The translations under genes were made by a program, and so were the position numbers. A stretch of 15,414 nucleotides of DNA. It comes from Chersky-267 sp034666965. GTDB taxonomy: Bacteria > Chloroflexota > Limnocylindria > Limnocylindrales > CSP1-4. Every line of letters begins with the position of its first letter. The first letter of the stretch is position 1. Of this stretch, positions 14,217 through 15,414 are shown in pieces. The notes beneath the pieces are model-generated. The model did no database searches, was not told the origin of the DNA, and was given only the letters and a program-made list of their open reading frames with translations. The DNA lies in assembly GCA_034666965.1 (NCBI GenBank), contig JAXDKT010000012.1:1-15414 (forward strand), read 5' to 3'.

Positions 14217-14929
14217 GACGGCGGGGCCTGGAGCTGCTGAGTCAGCCAGGCGTCAAGGGCCGCCTGGTCGGAGACCACCACGGTCGTCGTCATGGAGGTA
14301 TGGCCCAGCCCACACAGCTCTGCGCACATGCCGGGATAGGTGCCGATGTCGGTCGCGGTCATGTAGATCTGGGTAGGGCGGCCGGGAACGGCGTCCTGCT
14401 TGACCCCGAACGCCGGTACCCAGAACGAATGGATCACGTCGATCGACGTGATGTTCAGGTGGATCCGTCGCCCAACCGGGATGTGCAGCTCTGTCGAGAC
14501 GACACCGGTGGCCGGATACTTGTAGTGCCAGATCCACTGCTCCCCCTTGACGTTGACCTCGAAGTCCGCGGTCTGCGCGCCCCGGATCTCGACCAGCCCC
14601 ACGGTGCCATAGGCGAACAACCCGAGGACCAGCAGGAGGCTGCTTGCGACCCAGGCAGCCTGAAGGGGGGTATGACCGTGGACCGGTGGCCCCTCGGCCA
14701 GGTCGTCGGTGGCCCGAAACCGAAGCGCCGAATACACCAGGCCGACGACCACGAACATCAGGACCGGCACGGAGGCCGCCGCGAGCAGCACGAAGGCGCC
14801 GTTCTCGATCTCGGCCTCCCGGGAGGCGATCACCGGGATGATCTGCCAACCCGTCACGACGATCACCCCGAGGACGGACAGGACGACCCAGGCGATGCCG
14901 GCCGTCAGCAGGTGGCGCCGCGGACTCAT
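14213..14929 (-). CDS. coxB: Cytochrome c oxidase subunit II (CuA)
   Basis: The 238-aa subunit II accepts electrons from a periplasmic donor at the binuclear CuA centre. The cupredoxin domain is at about 120-225, with QWIWHYKYP (131-139), H167 (IDVIHSFWVPAFGVKQDAVP) and CAELCGLGHTSM (202-213) supplying C202, E204, C206, H210 and M213. All CuA ligands are present. Three hydrophobic segments precede it (about 8-30, 46-68 and 91-113); the first is probably a signal sequence. The helix starts GHTPLQAAW, where the K-channel entry Glu of other type A enzymes appears as Q90. There is no C-terminal cytochrome c domain, unlike caa3 enzymes. The ATG has no strong Shine-Dalgarno. It lies 66 nt after the cupredoxin gene and overlaps coxA. 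Confidence 0.95.
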
Positions 14930-14995
14930 GATCCGTGACTGCCCTCGGCGGCGCCGCCCACGTGCGCGCCCAACGTCATGCCCCAGCGCACCCGA

Positions 14996-15414
14996 TCAGT
15001 TGACCGTGAAGTCGACGTGCATGCCCTTCTGATAGTGCAGGAGCTCCTCGACGTGGAGGTTGCAGAAGATGACGTAGTGACCCGGCTGGAGCGTCACCGT
15101 GAGGCTCTTGTCGCTGCTGCCGGCGGCGATCTCGGCGACTTCGCTGGGATCGCCGACCTCGGTCAGCTCGGGTGCGTCCTCGGAGACCTCGCCGGCAGCG
15201 TTCAGCGGCAGGGCGTCCGACTTCAGGTCCGTCTTGCGGACCACGAATTCGTGCTCCTTGTCACCGTTGTTGGTGATGCTGAACGTGATCTTGCCCGCCC
15301 CCAGCGTCGTCGAGCTGAGGCTGATCTGCCACTCCTTCAGGGTCGCCGAGACGGCGCTGGCTCCGCCGCCAGAGGCCGCTGGCGCCGACGCTCCCGGCCC
15401 TGACGCCGCCGGCA
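14996..15414 (-). CDS. Secreted cupredoxin-domain protein (N-terminus cut by window edge)
   Basis: About 138 C-terminal residues are visible. A Pro/Ala/Gly/Ser linker (about 20 residues) is followed by a type-1 copper domain: VSATLKEWQISLSSTTL, ITFSITNNGDKEHEF with ligand His, a mid-domain acidic insert, and LQPGHYVIFCNL followed by HYQKGM, giving ligands H54, C117, H126 and M131 by local numbering. The Cys-to-His spacing is eight, longer than the four of CNLPGHYxxGM-type proteins, through an insert (HVEELL). It probably follows a lipobox or signal peptide beyond the edge. Just upstream of coxB on the same strand, it is a good candidate for electron delivery to CuA or for copper handling. The electron-donor role is inferred. 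Confidence 0.85.
   Translation of the reverse strand, partial: PAASGPGASAPAASGGGASAVSATLKEWQISLSSTTLGAGKITFSITNNGDKEHEFVVRKTDLKSDALPLNAAGEVSEDAPELTEVGDPSEVAEIAAGSSDKSLTVTLQPGHYVIFCNLHVEELLHYQKGMHVDFTVN

Overview
The window is GC-rich (about 70% by eye), densely coded bacterial DNA with strong G/C bias at third codon positions. Two predicted F420-linked enzymes (an FGD-like LLM oxidoreductase and a Ddn-like deazaflavin protein), an A2-type haem-copper oxidase with a nearby cupredoxin, and TANNNT boxes placed for leaderless transcripts suggest Chloroflexota (Limnocylindria/Ellin6529-like) or, less likely, Actinomycetota. This is an inference from gene content. There is no rRNA, tRNA, CRISPR array, transposase or integrase in the window.

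Layout. (1) 1-5016, all on the minus strand: a truncated GT-C-like membrane protein, an F420-dependent LLM oxidoreductase, a tandem ABM-like protein, a DUF72/YecE protein with no ordinary start codon, a PH-like protein with a near-perfect Shine-Dalgarno, a 68-aa protein, and a COG4119-type NUDIX hydrolase. (2) 5171-7649, plus strand: a Ddn-like protein followed by a strong hairpin, a 358-nt gap rich in inverted repeats with an extended -10 promoter, an orphan DNA methyltransferase (motif order X-I-IV, TSPPY), and a 75-aa helical protein that looks leaderless. A hairpin at 7666-7693 separates these from the next, converging gene. (3) 7733-10626, minus strand: an unknown 168-aa protein, a gap holding three DnaA-box-like 9-mers on a 12-bp pitch abutting a CGAAC-N4-GTTCG palindrome, and then dgcN-dgcA (ATGA-coupled), the D-glutamate N-acetylation/racemisation pair. 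(4) 10790-15414, respiratory module: ctaG on plus converges on the minus-strand run cupredoxin-coxB-coxA-coxC. The cox genes overlap by 4 nt, and ctaG and coxC share one CTAG palindrome as both stop codons.

How the genes work together. CoxA/B/C form a terminal oxidase, CtaG supports its copper insertion, and the secreted cupredoxin is a plausible electron donor because CoxB has no fused cytochrome c domain. CoxA carries the A2 signature (YSHPAVY) but appears to lack the K-channel lysine, and CoxB appears to lack the K-channel entrance glutamate. DgcN and DgcA would together turn D-glutamate into N-acetyl-L-glutamate. The LLM and Ddn proteins imply that the cell makes F420. The most unusual items are the oxidase channel residues, the DUF72 start, the DnaA/LexA-like cluster and the leaderless promoters.
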